This document shows, in pieces, positions 32,501 through 43,643 of a DNA stretch of 64,000 bases. The stretch is taken from NCBI GenBank assembly GCA_963969365.1, contig OZ017754.1, forward strand, positions 1,922,001 to 1,986,000, given 5' to 3'. The first letter of the stretch is position 1, and every line of letters begins with the position of its first letter. The notes under the pieces were generated by a model. The model was not told where the DNA came from and made no database searches. It worked only from the letters and a program-made list of their open reading frames with translations. The DNA is from Asterochloris sp. CNOR1. Its lineage: Eukaryota > Chlorophyta > Trebouxiophyceae > Trebouxiales > Trebouxiaceae. A program made the position numbers and the translations under genes.

Positions 32501-34850
32501 AGACCAGAGGCAGAGAAATCATCGCCTGGGGTTCCACCAGTGTGCTGAGCACATGACTGGGCCTGATGCACGAGTCTCACCTGGCTCATTCATCAAGTCA
32601 ATCAGCAGCTTGTTCTGCAGGCAGGGGCACATGAGTTGTGAGGGGCCACCTGTGCTTCAGGAGAAGCCAGCTGCCGATGTGCTGGGCAATGCCCTGCTGA
32701 GACCTGCACTGTGCATGCAGACTTAGGCATGTCCGACGCACAGCATGCAGCCAGGTGGACACTGCCTTTCGAGCACACGCTGGCACGCCGTGAGGAGTGC
32801 ATCACACAGCTGCTGGGCTCTGTTGATGGGTGCGGGCCATGGATTGCGGCTCACCGATGCTGGATCCCTGCCAAAACGGATTCCACAACAGCGGCTGCGC
32901 AAAGCGCAGGGCAGCCAGCGGCCACACATACGCACACTAGTCTGCAACAGTGCAAGCATGCAGGACGCATCCCCAAGCAGCCCACAGCCTGTGGGCCTGA
33001 GCAGCGCTGCCAGGCTCTGCTGAAAGGTGTAGCAAAGAGGCCACAGACTGAAGCAGGGCCCTGCTCACCTTGCAGACGTCGCTCTTCAGGACGGCTGTCA
33101 ACAGGGTCACCCAGTTGTTCACCCACCCCTCCAGGTTGTTCACAGATTTGTCACCGCCGTAGGCAATGTTGTATGAGTGGTAGGTCATCGACACATACAT
33201 GCCCTGCAGGGGAAGGTTGCCAGGGTCAGCAGGCAGGCCGGCGTGCCTGCAAAGTCATCAGTCTGCATGCAAGGCAGCAGCACAGTGAAGGTCTTTGCTA
33301 TGGAATGCGGCCGCCAGCAGGCCTTCGTTCCGCTCTCTTATGCTGCCAAAGCTGCAGTGTGGTGCCCTGGCCAGAGGACTGGCAGCTGCCTTCCAACTCA
33401 GCCACAGTACTCGTTCAGGGTGCCTTTTGGCTTCCCTGAGCCACTATCCACTACAGTGTATGGCGGTGCTGACTAGTTAGTGGCCTCAAAGCACTCTCCA
33501 TGCAGACAGAAGTTACCTCGCCACACATCTGCCACACCAGCCACACATAGCGGTTGAAGGTGGAGTCATTTGGCATGTTGGCATTGCAGACACCAGAGGT
33601 CACGTTGGGGGGTGCCATCGGCAGGGTTGCCCCTGAGGTGGCCAGCAGCGTGGGGGCGTCCGAGGAAGGGGTGATGGTCGCCTGAATCTGGGCAGTCGTT
33701 GCCACGGTGCAGGCGCCTGCACAATGAGCATGACAGCCATCATGACTGAGCTTGCTGGTGGCCTGGCCAGCAGGTCCTTGCTGTGTCTGCTGGCTGGCGA
33801 GTTGCTGCTGAGTAGGGACGAGTGGCTGGTGTTAGGTGCAGAGTCACCCAGCAGCTGCAACCCAGGGTGGCAGTCAGCATTGCGGGATCTGCTGCTGCCA
33901 AGACACACCTGTAAAGTCAATGGGGGCGGTGTTGAGCCCGTCCCATGACCACTCGATGCGCACAGCGTTGAAGCCCATCATCTTTCCCCTGCACAGCCAG
34001 GCAGGATGGTAACTGGCCGCAAAGGGCAGGCCTGACATGCAGCTGTGTACCATTGCAGACTGTCAGGTCAAGCGGGCCTGAAATGCCATCAGGTATGTTG
34101 CTGAGAGGCTGCAGCCATGCAGGCCTGGCAACTTGATTTGCACAGTGGGAGACTACGGGAGCCTTTCAGTGCATGCAAATCCAGCCCTGTACCTTTGCAG
34201 CACACGCAGTGGCGCATGTGACTGAGGCAGGCACTGGCAGAACTGAGCAGTCAATGCCTTCCCGGAAGGCATGAGCAAAGCTGGAGGCCCTCATCCTGCA
34301 TTAACAAGCCAGGCGGCTGACTGGTGCAAGAGGCCCACCACACACATTGGCTGGCCCACCTGTACATGTTGGTAAGCCAGTCCTTGTTGATGCTGTTGGT
34401 GCCCTGTGTGGGGTCCCCGCTGATGGTGTGGCCGATCTCAATGCCCGACAGGGCGTAGCCCCTGAGGGTGACCTCGTTACCAGAGGGATCCACAATTGTG
34501 CCGCCGCTGGTTGTCAGAATGCCTGAAGCTGCCTCCACTGCAGGCAGGAGCTCCTGCCTGAGCAGGCATGCTGGGGTGGATGACAAGGCGGCCATCGGGG
34601 AGTGAGCAGGCCATGCGCGACAGAGCAGGGGCAGATGGCAAAGGGTGCCATTGTCAAGCAGCTGCTGCTGTGGGGGTGCACTTTGCTTCCAAGCCACAAA
34701 TGCTGCACTAGTGCCAGGGCAGCCTCTTGAGGGTAATCCCTTCCTGGATGCCAGCTGAGACCACTGAAAATCTGCACACTACCCACCAATGCTGCGAAAG
34801 CTCATCAAAGCCAACAGCAGGCCAAGAGGGAGCCTCATGCACGCCATCAT
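29555..34850 (-). CDS. GH5 cellulase-like glycoside hydrolase, secreted, probably GPI-anchored
   Basis: Retaining beta-glycosidase of family GH5 (clan A), probably acting on cell-wall or external beta-glucans. Exon 1 (34850-34787) encodes a signal peptide (MMACMRLPLGLLLALMSF). Exon 2 (34537-34360) starts VEAASG and has NEVTLRGYALSGIEIG. Later pieces: MGFNAVRIEWSWDG (about 33990-33910), a Thr/Ser-rich exon (33723-33515), MYVSMTYHSYNI (about 33205-33071), LLIDLMNEP with the acid/base Glu (about 32616-32582), about 32262-32132, HLYGPS (about 31718-31545), AIVIGEFNLNLGE with the nucleophile Glu (about 31020-30930), and SFFQWAWDADADS with the subsite Trp (about 30420-30300). The C-terminus (29730-29555) is Ser/Thr/Gly-rich and ends in a hydrophobic tail (AVLSVSALASLMAVIATVC), as in a GPI-attachment signal. 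Specificity within GH5 is unknown; exon borders are approximate. Confidence 0.85.
30428..30640 (-). repeat. Copies of an exon 5' end with acceptor in a GH5-gene intron
   Basis: The exon starting near 30428 reads (minus) GGCCTGCAG|GGTGACCAGGC. Similar blocks recur upstream in the intron near 30505 (GGCCTGCAGGTTGGCCACGC) and 30588 (GGCCTGCAGGCTGATCAAGC), spaced about 75-83 bp, each followed by GCATGCTGCAGGAG-like sequence. Confidence 0.65.
31850..32150 (-). repeat. Copies of an exon 3' end in a GH5-gene intron
   Basis: The exon ending near 32132 finishes (minus) TTCCTAGTACAGGGCACAGG. Related sequence recurs downstream in the intron near 32005 (TTCCTGGTGCAGGGCACACC) and 31865 (CCCGTGCCTGGTGCAGGGCA). 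Confidence 0.65.
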
Positions 34851-35049
34851 TGGTCTGAACCCTACCCACTTTGGGCACTTCGATGTCAGGAAATGCTCCT
34901 TGTCGGCAGAGCACTCGTAGGTCACAAAACTGACTCACATGCCACCATTTGGCATGGGCCCCTCGTGTCGTAGGTGGGTGGATGCTGGGTGCCAAGCACA
35001 GCACCGAAGGCATGCGTGAGACAATGTATTCACAAGTGGACAGTGCACT

Positions 35050-36295
35050 TCAAATATCCACAATCACAAATATTTCTGCGTCTCCAGGCTTCTCATTAAT
35101 CTGCATGGCGCTATAGGTGATTGCCTTGACCTCTGTCCCAGACGCATGGCGTTGCCGGTCAAACGGGCCTCCCGACCTGTGAGGGAGCACAGGGCGTCTC
35201 ACATGGTGACATGTCAGGCACAGGGACAAGCGTGCTGCATGCACACGCCTGCCAGCAAGGGTGGCTTGTATGCCTGGCCAAAGCAGCACCGGTGGCAGAA
35301 GGCACAGACGCAACTCTGCAGGCCAGCACAAGCTGCAGGCGCTTCCCTGTCAGCACTGGGTGACACCTGTTCCGACAGGCGCAAGCTATGACCGTGCTCC
35401 CAGCATCTGGAAACTGTGTGCTCACGCTTCAGGGGTCGGCTACCATGCACCCATCGAGTCACTGCGTAAGCATACAACAGCTGCCACCACATCCCTGCTT
35501 GCATACCTGGAGCCATGCCAACTCACCCTTCAGCAGTCAACTTCCAGGCCTTGCGATCCAGTTTTGTGATGCGCAGCTTGGTGCAGACCAGCATTTCTGT
35601 GTGAAACTTGAAGAGCAGCTCATCAAGAAATGCAAACAGAAGGGAGTGCATGTCGTGGCCTTCTGCTTCATAAGTCCTGCGTGAGTAGTGAGGGGTCATT
35701 CACCAGACTGCAACTGTCACACCATTGCACGGGCAGCCATATACTCAAGAAAGCAAGAAGAACACTGTGCAGCACCTACGCCGTCAATGTTGCAGTGATG
35801 CCCTCCAAGGGCGTCATGTAGTTGAACATTGCTAGGCCGGAGGCTGCAAAGGCCTCCTCTAATGTCTCACCCCCTGCAGACATGTCACTCAATGCTCATC
35901 TGCTGTTCACCTGCCCAGAGCATTGCTGCTGGTGGCAAAAGCATTGCTGCTGAGCAACCCACAGGAATGTATCTGAATGTCTGCAGTGTGGTCCAAGTCT
36001 GCAGCAGGGGCAATGAGAAGGTCGCTTGCATGCCTGGAGATTGACCAGGGCCTACTGAATGTCCTGCTGCCATCAAATCCCCACACTCAAAGTTTTGCCC
36101 CGCCTCAGCATCAGCCCGCAGCTCTGGGCGGTCATCTAGCTGCTCTTGAGCAGACTGCTGAGCCTGTTGTCCATCTGGCAGGCCTGCAATTTCCTCAGGT
36201 GGTTGCACCATGGAGGGGCTGGCATCTGGCTCTGCTTCCACAGCCTCAGGCCTTCTTCTCCGCTTGCGGGGTGCTCTCTGTGGCAGCTCTTCCAT
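35050..36295 (-). CDS. Archease
   Basis: Archease activates the RtcB-type RNA ligase (tRNA splicing ligation and XBP1-type mRNA splicing in animals). Exon 1 (36295-36085) is a basic/acidic, probably disordered extension (RAPRKRRRRPEAVEAEPD) ending in NFE. Exon 2 (35998-35963, only 36 nt) gives YLDHTADIQIHS after splicing, with the conserved Asp/His metal-site region. Exon 3 (35873-35780) gives WGETLEEAFAASGLAMFNYM. Exon 4 (about 35676-35530) gives HSLLFAFLDELLFKFHTEM. The last exon ends at 35050 with GTEVKAITYSAMQI and IFVIVDI. Splice phases across exons 1-3 rebuild the family consensus exactly, which supports the model. Core length is normal; the N-terminal tail is longer than in archaea. 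Divergent from the PUB-domain gene and 200 bp upstream of the GH5 start on the same strand. Confidence 0.92.
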
Positions 36296-36498
36296 CCTCA
36301 GGCTATGTCAGCTTGCAGCTTCTTGCCCGCAGGAAAGAGAAGATTGCAATGCGGTGGGGGCGGCAGCTGATCTGGGCAGGAGCTTACCTGACAGTTCCAA
36401 CTGATGAGTACCATATTTCAGATCTCTCCACCGAGTCCCGTACTTCTCCTGGCATCTTTCAGCCTGCTGAAAGTGTGCTACCTCCCCAGCTATCCATT
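36296..36498. promoter_or_regulatory. Divergent spacer archease / PUB gene
   Basis: About 200 bp between the archease ATG and the chosen PUB-gene ATG. The PUB frame is open through much of it, so the true spacer may be shorter. No recognised element. Confidence 0.35.
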
Positions 36499-37782
36499 AT
36501 GGAGGGAGAAACCCAAGCGAGGCAAGCAGCAGCTGCAGCTGCCACTCAACGACAACCGCCAGCTGTGTCACATGTGTCCCTGACCACACCCAACCCTGAG
36601 CGTGAGGCTCTGGTGAAGCTCATTCATAGTCAGATCATGGACTTTCATGTGAACCATCCGCCTACTTTGGAAAAGGCTGTAGGCATCTGGCTGAAGGTGA
36701 GCATAGCCCAGTTCAAGCGGCACAGACTGAGCATGCTGCAGGTCACTGCAATCTGCATATCATTGCAACTTTGCAATATCTTGGCCACTCACATCTAAAG
36801 ATTCCCTGCATTGCCGCAGATCTTCACAAACGTCTTGGAGCACCCTGCAGAGCCCAAGTACAGGCTGGTACAGTCATGCTTTGCTGACCGCGCGTGGCTG
36901 GCAGGCCCTGCAGCTGCTGCGGACTCAAAGGTGCTACTCCTGTGCAGATCAGATCTAACAACAAGACCCTGAAAGATGTGACAGACAAAATCAAGCATGC
37001 TGACGAGCTCATGTACGCAGCTGGATGGCACACCACAGTGAAGCTCCTGGAGAAGCACTGGATCTTTGACTTCTCCCAGGACAGCCATCAGTGGAGGTGG
37101 GGCCTAACATGAGGTCGCGTCTGTTTTGAGGGTGCTGCATGTTAGCAGTGCCAGCTTCTTCAGCATTCAGCAAGGTTTGTTTGAAATGAACAGGCAGGTA
37201 TGTGTCTGTCTCATTTTCACGGGCACAGGCCCAGGCCTGAGCCAGACGGCACTGGGGCCCGGTGCTGTTGGACCCTTGCATGTTAACATGCCATCAGGCT
37301 GCCATTACCAAAGTTTGTCTACCCATTCAGAGTGTCACTTTGGTGTTGTCCTCGCAGCTGCGGCCCGGTGCATGCTGTGCAGCCAGACACGGGCGGTGGT
37401 GCCAGAGCTTTGCAGCAGCACACTGGTCAAAAAGCTTTCTGATAAAGTCACAGGCGTTTCACACTTGCTCTGCAGCCAGCTGAGGGCCGCGCAGGCAGAG
37501 CTGCAGCAGGCCAAGCAGCTCATAGAAGACAAAGCTGCCAGGCATGCCAAGGAGGTGGAGGAGCGCAAGACTGGGGACAAGAAGCAGAGAGAGGTGTTGC
37601 AGGCACAGATATTGGCAGACAGGGCTGCCAGAAAGGATCGCTTCCAGCCAATAGTGGAGGGTCCCAACAGGACTGCGCAGCCAGTACATATCAGTGGCGG
37701 CGAGATCAGAAGAGGAGTGGGCAACAGCAATCCCAGCGAATCGGCCCCTGCCGAGGAGATCCAGCCCCCTGACAGTAACTGA
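36499..37782 (+). CDS. PUB-domain protein (p97/Cdc48 cofactor-like)
   Basis: PUB domains bind the C-terminal tail of the AAA ATPase p97/Cdc48, linking it to ubiquitin and ER-associated degradation. Exons: 36499-36696 (Ala/Gln-rich start, then ALVKLIHSQIMDFHVNHPPT and AVGIWLK); 36820-36867 (IFTNVLEHPAEPKYRL); 36948 to about 37097 (IRSNNKTLKDVT, ADELMYAAGWHTTVKLL, a typical PUB second half); and a last block to 37782 with a Glu/Lys/Ala-rich coiled coil (LRAAQAELQQAKQLIEDKAA, RKTGDKKQREVLQAQILADR) and an acidic Pro-rich end. This order (PUB then helical region) is like UBXD1/PUB-UBX proteins, but no UBX domain is visible. ATG 36499 is chosen; the frame is open further 5', with another ATG at 36349. 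Exon structure between 37100 and 37480 is uncertain. Confidence 0.75.
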
Positions 37783-38031
37783 GCCTGGCATGGTGATCAG
37801 ACGGCAAGCCCACAGCAGTCAGCAGCAGGTCATGATGCATGCACATGTATCACAACAACCCCTAATAGGTCTCCCTGCTATTGCCTGTTACAATAAATTC
37901 GCCAACAACATAGCTCACGCAGAGGGCCACCTGAATGCATGCTTATGAACTGCAAAGGCATGACCCAGCAATGATCAAATCACAATCTTCACAGCAAACG
38001 GGGAGCGTTCAGACTTCTCTTGTCTGCTGTC
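37783..38031. terminator. Convergent 3' region with poly(A)-like signals
   Basis: Between the PUB (+) and AlgH (-) stop codons. AATAAA at 37892-37897 (+) lies 110 nt after the PUB stop. On the minus strand the overlapping TGTAA at 37892-37888 lies about 140 nt after the AlgH stop. Both are plausible signals, unconfirmed. Confidence 0.35.
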
Positions 38032-40378
38032 TCAAAAGCCATTGAGGTCATCTGCGATGGTGCTGTCTGGCACAATTCTTGCCAAGTCCTGCAGTTGCCC
38101 CCACATGCTGCCACCCAGAGACGGGCTTGGCAGGCGGCCTGCACAATGCCCTTAGCTAAGACAAGAGCTGTAGCAGTCAGCAGCAATACTGCTGACTTTC
38201 ACACGTGCTGCACTGCCTGACAAGCTCAACAGCTCTGGATAATTGCTGCAGCAGGCCTTACCAAGGATGCACTGCCGCAGGACGGGCATGCTGGCTGCGA
38301 CAGCATGCCAGCACCCAGCAGCGACCTCCTGCTCCAGCTGCCCTGGGCCCCACAACGAGGAGCCGGCCAAAAGATGGAAATCTGCAGCCTGAGCGTGGCC
38401 TTTCTGCACCAGCACATTTGCATGCTGCAGGCCGCCAAGGCGCACATCCTGCAGTGCAAGCACAGCAAGAGCGGCTTCATCTTGCTGCCCACGCTACACA
38501 GCTGAAAGGGATGTCTCCTCTAAAAACACAGGTGGAAGTCTGCAACCTGGGCGTCATGGTTTTGGACCAGCTCATCTGCATGCTGCAGGCTGTCAAGGCA
38601 CGCATCCTGCATGTCAGAGGCAGCAATCAAAAGCAGAGCTCTCCCAGCTCATCTGTGTGATGCAGGCCACTTGCACACAGGACCAACACGTGAGGCAGCA
38701 TACTGCCCTTCACACCTCATCTATATGCTGCAGGCTGCCGAGGCATGCACTGTACATGGCAAGCCCAGCATTGGTGCCTCCTCCTTACAGCTCACGCCCT
38801 CACGCATTTTGAGGGAAGGCATCTTTTGCTGAGAGGCAATCAAGGCCCACAGTCTGCATATCCTGCTGTCTGCCTATTGCTGGGGCCACACCTGGCACAG
38901 CATGGCATCGCCATCTTCAAGTCGGAAGCGCAAGGGGCTATGCACAATGTAGAAAGAAAAGCTGTGCTTCATGGACTGGTCAGACCGTTTGCAATGTCTG
39001 CCTGCAGGGGCCTCATTCCACCTTTTTTCAAGGCTTGCTGAGTGTGCTCAGCAGGCTATGTGAAGTCAACGCTCAGGATGCACATGCTGCAGCCTTCCAT
39101 CAGACTTCCACACCCAGCAAGCTCTGCAGAGTCGATGCTCAAAATGCAGTCGCTGCAGCACCTCATCACAACCAACTCCTTGACATTGTCTCGAGAAAGC
39201 AGAATGAGGCATTTGCCTGCCTCTGATAGCCACAAGCCAGGGAAGAGCATTCCAGAGAGCGCCACACTTGTCTTTGTCAACAATCCAGAGGGAGAGTGTG
39301 GCACCATGTTGCCTGATAAAGCTGATCAGGAGCTTCAATGGCAGGCACAGTCAGTGTCCAGGATGGGAAACTTGCCTGCAGCACCTCGTGAGACTCCCAG
39401 ACTGCATCTTGCGAGTGCAACGTCCAGAGCTCTCTGGGGTTGCAGGGGCCCCCAAAGTCGACCTGATGGTACTGAAAGTGCTCTGCAGCACATGTGAGAG
39501 GCTGACACCAGCCACAGACCCTGACAGCAAACCCCACGAGCTTGACTGGCTGGTCTCACAGGCACTGGGGCTCACCTGACAGCTCCAGGTCCACAAGTGC
39601 ATGTCTGATGAGGTCTGAGCCACGCCTGTTCAGCACCAGCCCCATCGAGCCTGTGGCATCTGCACAGGAGCAGCACATCCCTCTGCACAATGGCCTGGAA
39701 GCCCAGCCACACACCAGCATCACACAAGAAATGCAAGCCTTCTGTGTACTCCTGTCTGCTGGTGCCGCAGCCAGCCTGCCTTCATGCGATCTGTTACAGG
39801 GTGTGCGGGGAAGTTGGATGCAGGTGCTGGCATGGTATACGGACGGCGTACCATGCCAGGTAATCAGGACCACTGAGCCAATGAAACAGTCCATGTCCTC
39901 CTGCCTGCTGATGAGCAGGCAGCCATGCTCAATGTGGCCCAGGCGGTGCGCCCAGAGCAGGTCAGGGGCCCAGAGGGGCTCCTGAGTGACAGCTCTTGAA
40001 GCTGCCATCTCTTGCGTCAACAGCTGCGCCCGCACACAACGCCAGTCCTGCACACATCCGGTGCCAGTCAATGACTGTGGCTGCGCTTGTGCTGCCAATG
40101 GAGCAGGGCGCTCCTCAGTCAGGCTGCCACTTGTGCAACCGACATGTGCTGCCAGCAGCAGATGGTCCTGCAGCAGGCTTGCAGGGGCCTGTCCATCTAC
40201 AGCGCACCTTTGCCTGGCCAGGACTGGCCTGCTTGCTCCGTGCTGCCGCCAGCCTGAGCTCACGCTGCATGAGGCGCAGCAGGCTGTCAGTCAACGAACA
40301 AAGTCTGCGTGGCAGCCCTTGCCTTCTAGCAACGCACCAGCAGTGTGCTCTGTGCGCGCTGTGCTGTGTGCACATCAT
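38032..40378 (-). CDS. AlgH/UPF0301 family protein
   Basis: Eukaryotic (plant/algal) member of the UPF0301/AlgH family, of unknown biochemical role, probably plastid or mitochondrial. Exon 1 (ATG 40378 to about 40213) has a Cys/Arg-rich leader that could be a transit peptide, ending at donor AAG|gtgcgc. The next (about 40056-39857) starts DWRCVRAQLLTQEM and has IEHGCLLISRQEDMDCFIGS, then SVVLITWH. The next (about 39655-39575) has DATGSMGLVLNRRGSDL, the family LNR signature. Then VDFGGPCNPRELWTLHS (about 39500-39385; the GGP..LHS motif), LGGLQHANVLVQKGHAQAA (about 38465-38375) and SSLWGPGQLEQEV (the GWGPGQLE motif). The last exon ends at 38032 with WGQLQDLARIVPDSTIADDL. The phase across each visible splice fits the family order. 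Extra degenerate exon copies occur in two introns (separate entries). Confidence 0.82.
38369..38770 (-). repeat. Duplicated AlgH exon copies
   Basis: The GG-L-x2-A-x2-LV exon at about 38465-38369 has a clear copy at about 38620-38528 (SLQHADELVQNHDAQVADFH) and a partial third at about 38765-38720 (SLQHIDEV then a stop). Period is about 155-160 bp. Only the first continues into the WGPGQLE block, so it is taken as the functional exon. Confidence 0.75.
39048..39172 (-). repeat. 68-bp tandem repeat related to the AlgH GGP exon end
   Basis: Two units start near 39048 and 39116 (AGCAGGCTATGTGAAGTCAA / AGCAAGCTCTGCAGAGTCGA) and each runs through CTCARRATGCA and GCTGCAGC. Part of each resembles the exon end near 39375 (CTGCAGCACCTCGTGAGACT), so they look like further copies of that exon border. 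Confidence 0.5.
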
Positions 40379-40799
40379 CTGGCCCATTGGGCAGGGGCGG
40401 TGATGCTTCCTGGGCACTTGCTCTCAGACATAGCCTGCACATGGTTAGCACATGTCTTCCCTCACCAAGCCAGCTGATCTGGCTTCACGGCAGCCTGTTA
40501 ACAGTGTTGTACCTTGCTGACCGCTGAGAGCTCAACTGCAAGGGGTGCTGAACTTGCTGGGCATGCATTCTGATGGTCTCACTGGCAGTCGTCTTACGCC
40601 TGATGGTACAGTGTAAGAGTACGCGCGAAGTCGGTGGCACGATCGGCAGTCAGGGCTTTGCACAAGGCGTTCCCACCAAATATATCAGGCACTCGAGTGT
40701 TGCTTGATCATGTATCACGACAGTAGGTTCTGTGGACATCGTCGGTGAAGACAATGGCGTCAGGGGTTAGTTTCAGGCAGAAGAGGCCTTCAACAAAGT
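40379..40799. other. Intergenic spacer between AlgH and RING-CH genes
   Basis: About 420 bp on the minus-strand path from the RING-CH stop (40800) to the AlgH start (40378). It should hold the RING-CH 3' UTR and AlgH promoter. No recognised element or coding frame. Confidence 0.5.
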
Positions 40800-43643
40800 C
40801 TAGACTACAAGTGTGGAGGGGTGAGGCTCCTGGCGGCCAGCACTGGGGCCAGGAGCTGCATTCATGGTCTCGGATTCAGGGACAGGGGCGTTGCCAGGTA
40901 CAGCTGCTTCCTGAGCCTGCTGTTGCAGCATTGCCTGCTCATGCTGCAGCACAGCCATGTGGCTATGGTGGACAGCCCTCACAAACCTGCAGGCCGCACC
41001 AGGTGTAATCAGCCATTGCAGCACTGCTTCACAGGGCATAAGGTACAGCTCCAGAAGATGCAATGCAAAATGCAGAAGACACAAAAGGCATGACAGGCTC
41101 ATAGCCAATCAGTGGATGCTGCCCGTGGCAGCATGGCAGCCAGAAACTCACAGGGTGTACGCCAAGCCAGCCACAAGCCCAATCCAGAGCGCTGTAGACA
41201 GGCTGGCATCCAGAAACAAGATGCTGACGATGATGCTCAGCCAGCAGATCCGGATACAGTCAAAAACGACATCGGCGCTGCTGGGCATCTGCTCAGCCAC
41301 CAAGCGCGCTGCACGCACCAATGAAGAGTTGTTTGTGAATGTGCAGAACATCTGGGTGTCAGCGGTCATGCAAAGGATTCCCGCACGGACAGGCATGCTT
41401 CCCTGGCCAAGTTGCTCAGACATAGTCAATGCAGAAGGCGCAGATGGCAGGAGCCATGCAGGTTACCACAGCTGGCCGCAGATGGTAGCACAGGCGCTGC
41501 TGGCAAACAGCACTTTGCGCAATAATTAAGGCCTGCTAAAGACACAGCTGTGTCTTCAGTGCCCTGCCTGGTCATGGCGCATAGGTGACCAAAGCCATGC
41601 AGGCGCCCACAGACAAGCATGAAAGAAGCCCTGCAGAGGTTGCCAAGCAGGCAAAGGCCCCTCCCGAGTGACTGCAATCTTCAGCCAATGCTGGCTAGAG
41701 GCACAAGAGCTGCCTGCTCAAAGGGGCCCACCATGAAAAGTGTCAGGGCCATTTTGGTCCAGGTCTGCAAATGGGGACTGCCCATCAACGCTGCCCTCCG
41801 TGGCAGCCCGGGGCGTCACCTCTGGCAGGTTGCTCACAGGCTGCTTGCAGATGTCTGCAGGTAACAAGCCAGAGTAATTAGGAGAACCTGGTGCAGGCCC
41901 AGTCAGATGCCTGCTTGCCGGTTGCTGCAGAAGGCTGAGTGCAGAGCAGCTGCAGTAGCAATTGCCAATTACCGCTGCATCATGGTGCAGCATGCACTGT
42001 CTCAGCTATTTAACACCAACCCAACAATGGATGTCAAGCAGCTGCAGCAATGCAGCTTGCTTCCCAGCTCACCACAGATATTGTCGCCCTTGACGTGGGC
42101 CCACTTCACTGCACAGGCATGGTGGCGCATGGCCACATCGCCCCGGCAGTGGCACTCCAGCTGAATGGCCTCCCCACTCTGCAGTGACGTAGTGGCATCA
42201 GCAACACTGCAGCAATGCTGACGATGCATTGCAGGCGCTGGTGACACCCTTGAGGGCTTGCCAGCTATTGAATGACAGGGTGCAATGTAAGAGCTCTGCT
42301 GTGTCTGAGCTGATGCAAATGTGCTTCAAGGAGCCATTCATCAGCTGGAGCAGCACTGCAGGACCAACGCATGCAATTGCCCAGCCAGGCACCTTCGGCA
42401 TCAGTCCTACTAGCCAGCCATGCCGCAGCAATAGTATGCTTCACGCACCTCAAAGTCCTCAGGAGTAAGATTCTCCAGACAGATCAGGCAGGTCACAGGG
42501 TTGCCGCCAGTGCTGTTACTGCGCCGCATCGACAGCAGCTTGCTGACGAACCCTCTGGCTGACGAGGGGGACTTGGGAGTGCCCCCTGCTGCTGACTGAG
42601 CCGCTTCTGCGGCCCCACTGCCATGCCTGCCGCTTCTGGAGGTGCCCTGCAGCATGCATGCAAAGATGAGCCTGGTACTGAGAAGAGCAACATGCCACTG
42701 CCACATGAAGCCCACACATTAGTGTCAGGTGAGCCTGCAGAACAAAGCAAGTTTCATGAAGCTATGGAATGGTGCTCAATCACGCTGGTTGCCAGCAGAA
42801 TGGGCTCAAGCAGAAGTCTGCTGCTTGCCAGTGCAGCCTCGTGGAGTGGTGCAGGTCTCATCTGCCCGACTGGAGCACAGGTGGTCAGCATGAGGCTGCT
42901 GCCTGCATTCCATCCAGCATGGGCTGCAATTAGCCACAGCACCCAGCAGGTCACCAGAAGTGATGAGGCAACCTCGGCACCTCATAGGTCTTGCTCTGCC
43001 AGCATGAGCAGGATTCGTGGGAAAAACGCTTCTGCCTGCCATTGACCCTGCCGCTGCTGCCAGCGCAGGCAACCTGCTTTTCATCTCGGTACTGTGGCAT
43101 ACCAGCGCACCTCGCAACAGTCCGCCTGAATTTCAGAGCCAGCCTCAGCACTGGGTGCCCCAGCCTCTGGATTGCAGGGGTCAGAGGCAGTCCTCTCTGC
43201 GTGCACCAGAACGCTGCTCAGGTCTGCCTCTGATCCGTCATGTTCCCGTCCAGACGTTGAGGCTGCCTGATGATCCACAGAGCCATCGTTAGACCCTGGA
43301 TCTGACCGCCGCAGAAGCAGAGCCCCTGTCTCAATGTCCTGGATAGTGTGCCTTGGGGTTTCACTTGCAACCTCAGGTGTCTGCAGCCTTGATATGACTT
43401 GCCTGCATCGAGGAGAAAGGGCCGATTGGTTTGACTTCTGCTCCGTATCTATGCCAGCAAGTTCAGTGCGCACTGAGCAGCAGGCCTATGTGCTGCACAG
43501 AGGCCAGCATGGCAACAGGCTGTTTTAAGTTGCGGTCAGGCAATGGTCGTGCGTGTAGAATGACCTGAAGGCGCTGCGCAGCCGTCCCTCAGATCCCTCA
43601 AATCCCCCCAGCACTCTGCCAAATAGCCCCGGTCTTCTCTCAT
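40800..43643 (-). CDS. RING-CH (MARCH-type) membrane E3 ubiquitin ligase
   Basis: Predicted E3 ligase with a C4HC3 RING-CH (RINGv) domain and C-terminal membrane segments, which would ubiquitinate membrane proteins. The first exon (ATG 43643, MREDRGYLAECWGD) splices in phase (G|TG) to an exon starting at 43472 with a Ser/Glu-rich disordered stretch. Then about 42645-42455: FVSKLLSMRRSN followed by CLICLENLTPEDFE (first Cys pair). Next, about 42165-42075: ECHCRGDVAMRHHACAVKWA (Cys/Cys/His/Cys plus Trp). Next, about 41860-41820: DICKQPVSNLPE (last Cys pair). The RINGv order is complete only after splicing. Downstream are hydrophobic exons (ICWLSIIVSILFLD, TALWIGLVAGLAY at about 41265-41150; LSCLLCLLHFALHLLELYL at about 41100) and a Gln/Pro-rich tail to 40800. 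Exons between 43080 and 42645 are uncertain. Divergent from the mARC gene. Confidence 0.82.

Noticed and set aside
32711-33439. 242-codon plus-strand open frame
   Set aside because: Antisense to a GH5 exon (33205-33071) and flanking introns; Ser/Cys/Gln-rich shadow.
38205-38760. Plus-strand repeat protein-like frames
   Set aside because: Shadows of the duplicated AlgH exon on the minus strand.
39048-39200. Minus-strand repeats (CILSIDSAEL / CILSVDF) first read as leucine-rich repeats
   Set aside because: They align as DNA copies of an AlgH exon border and sit in an AlgH intron; no LRR array continues.
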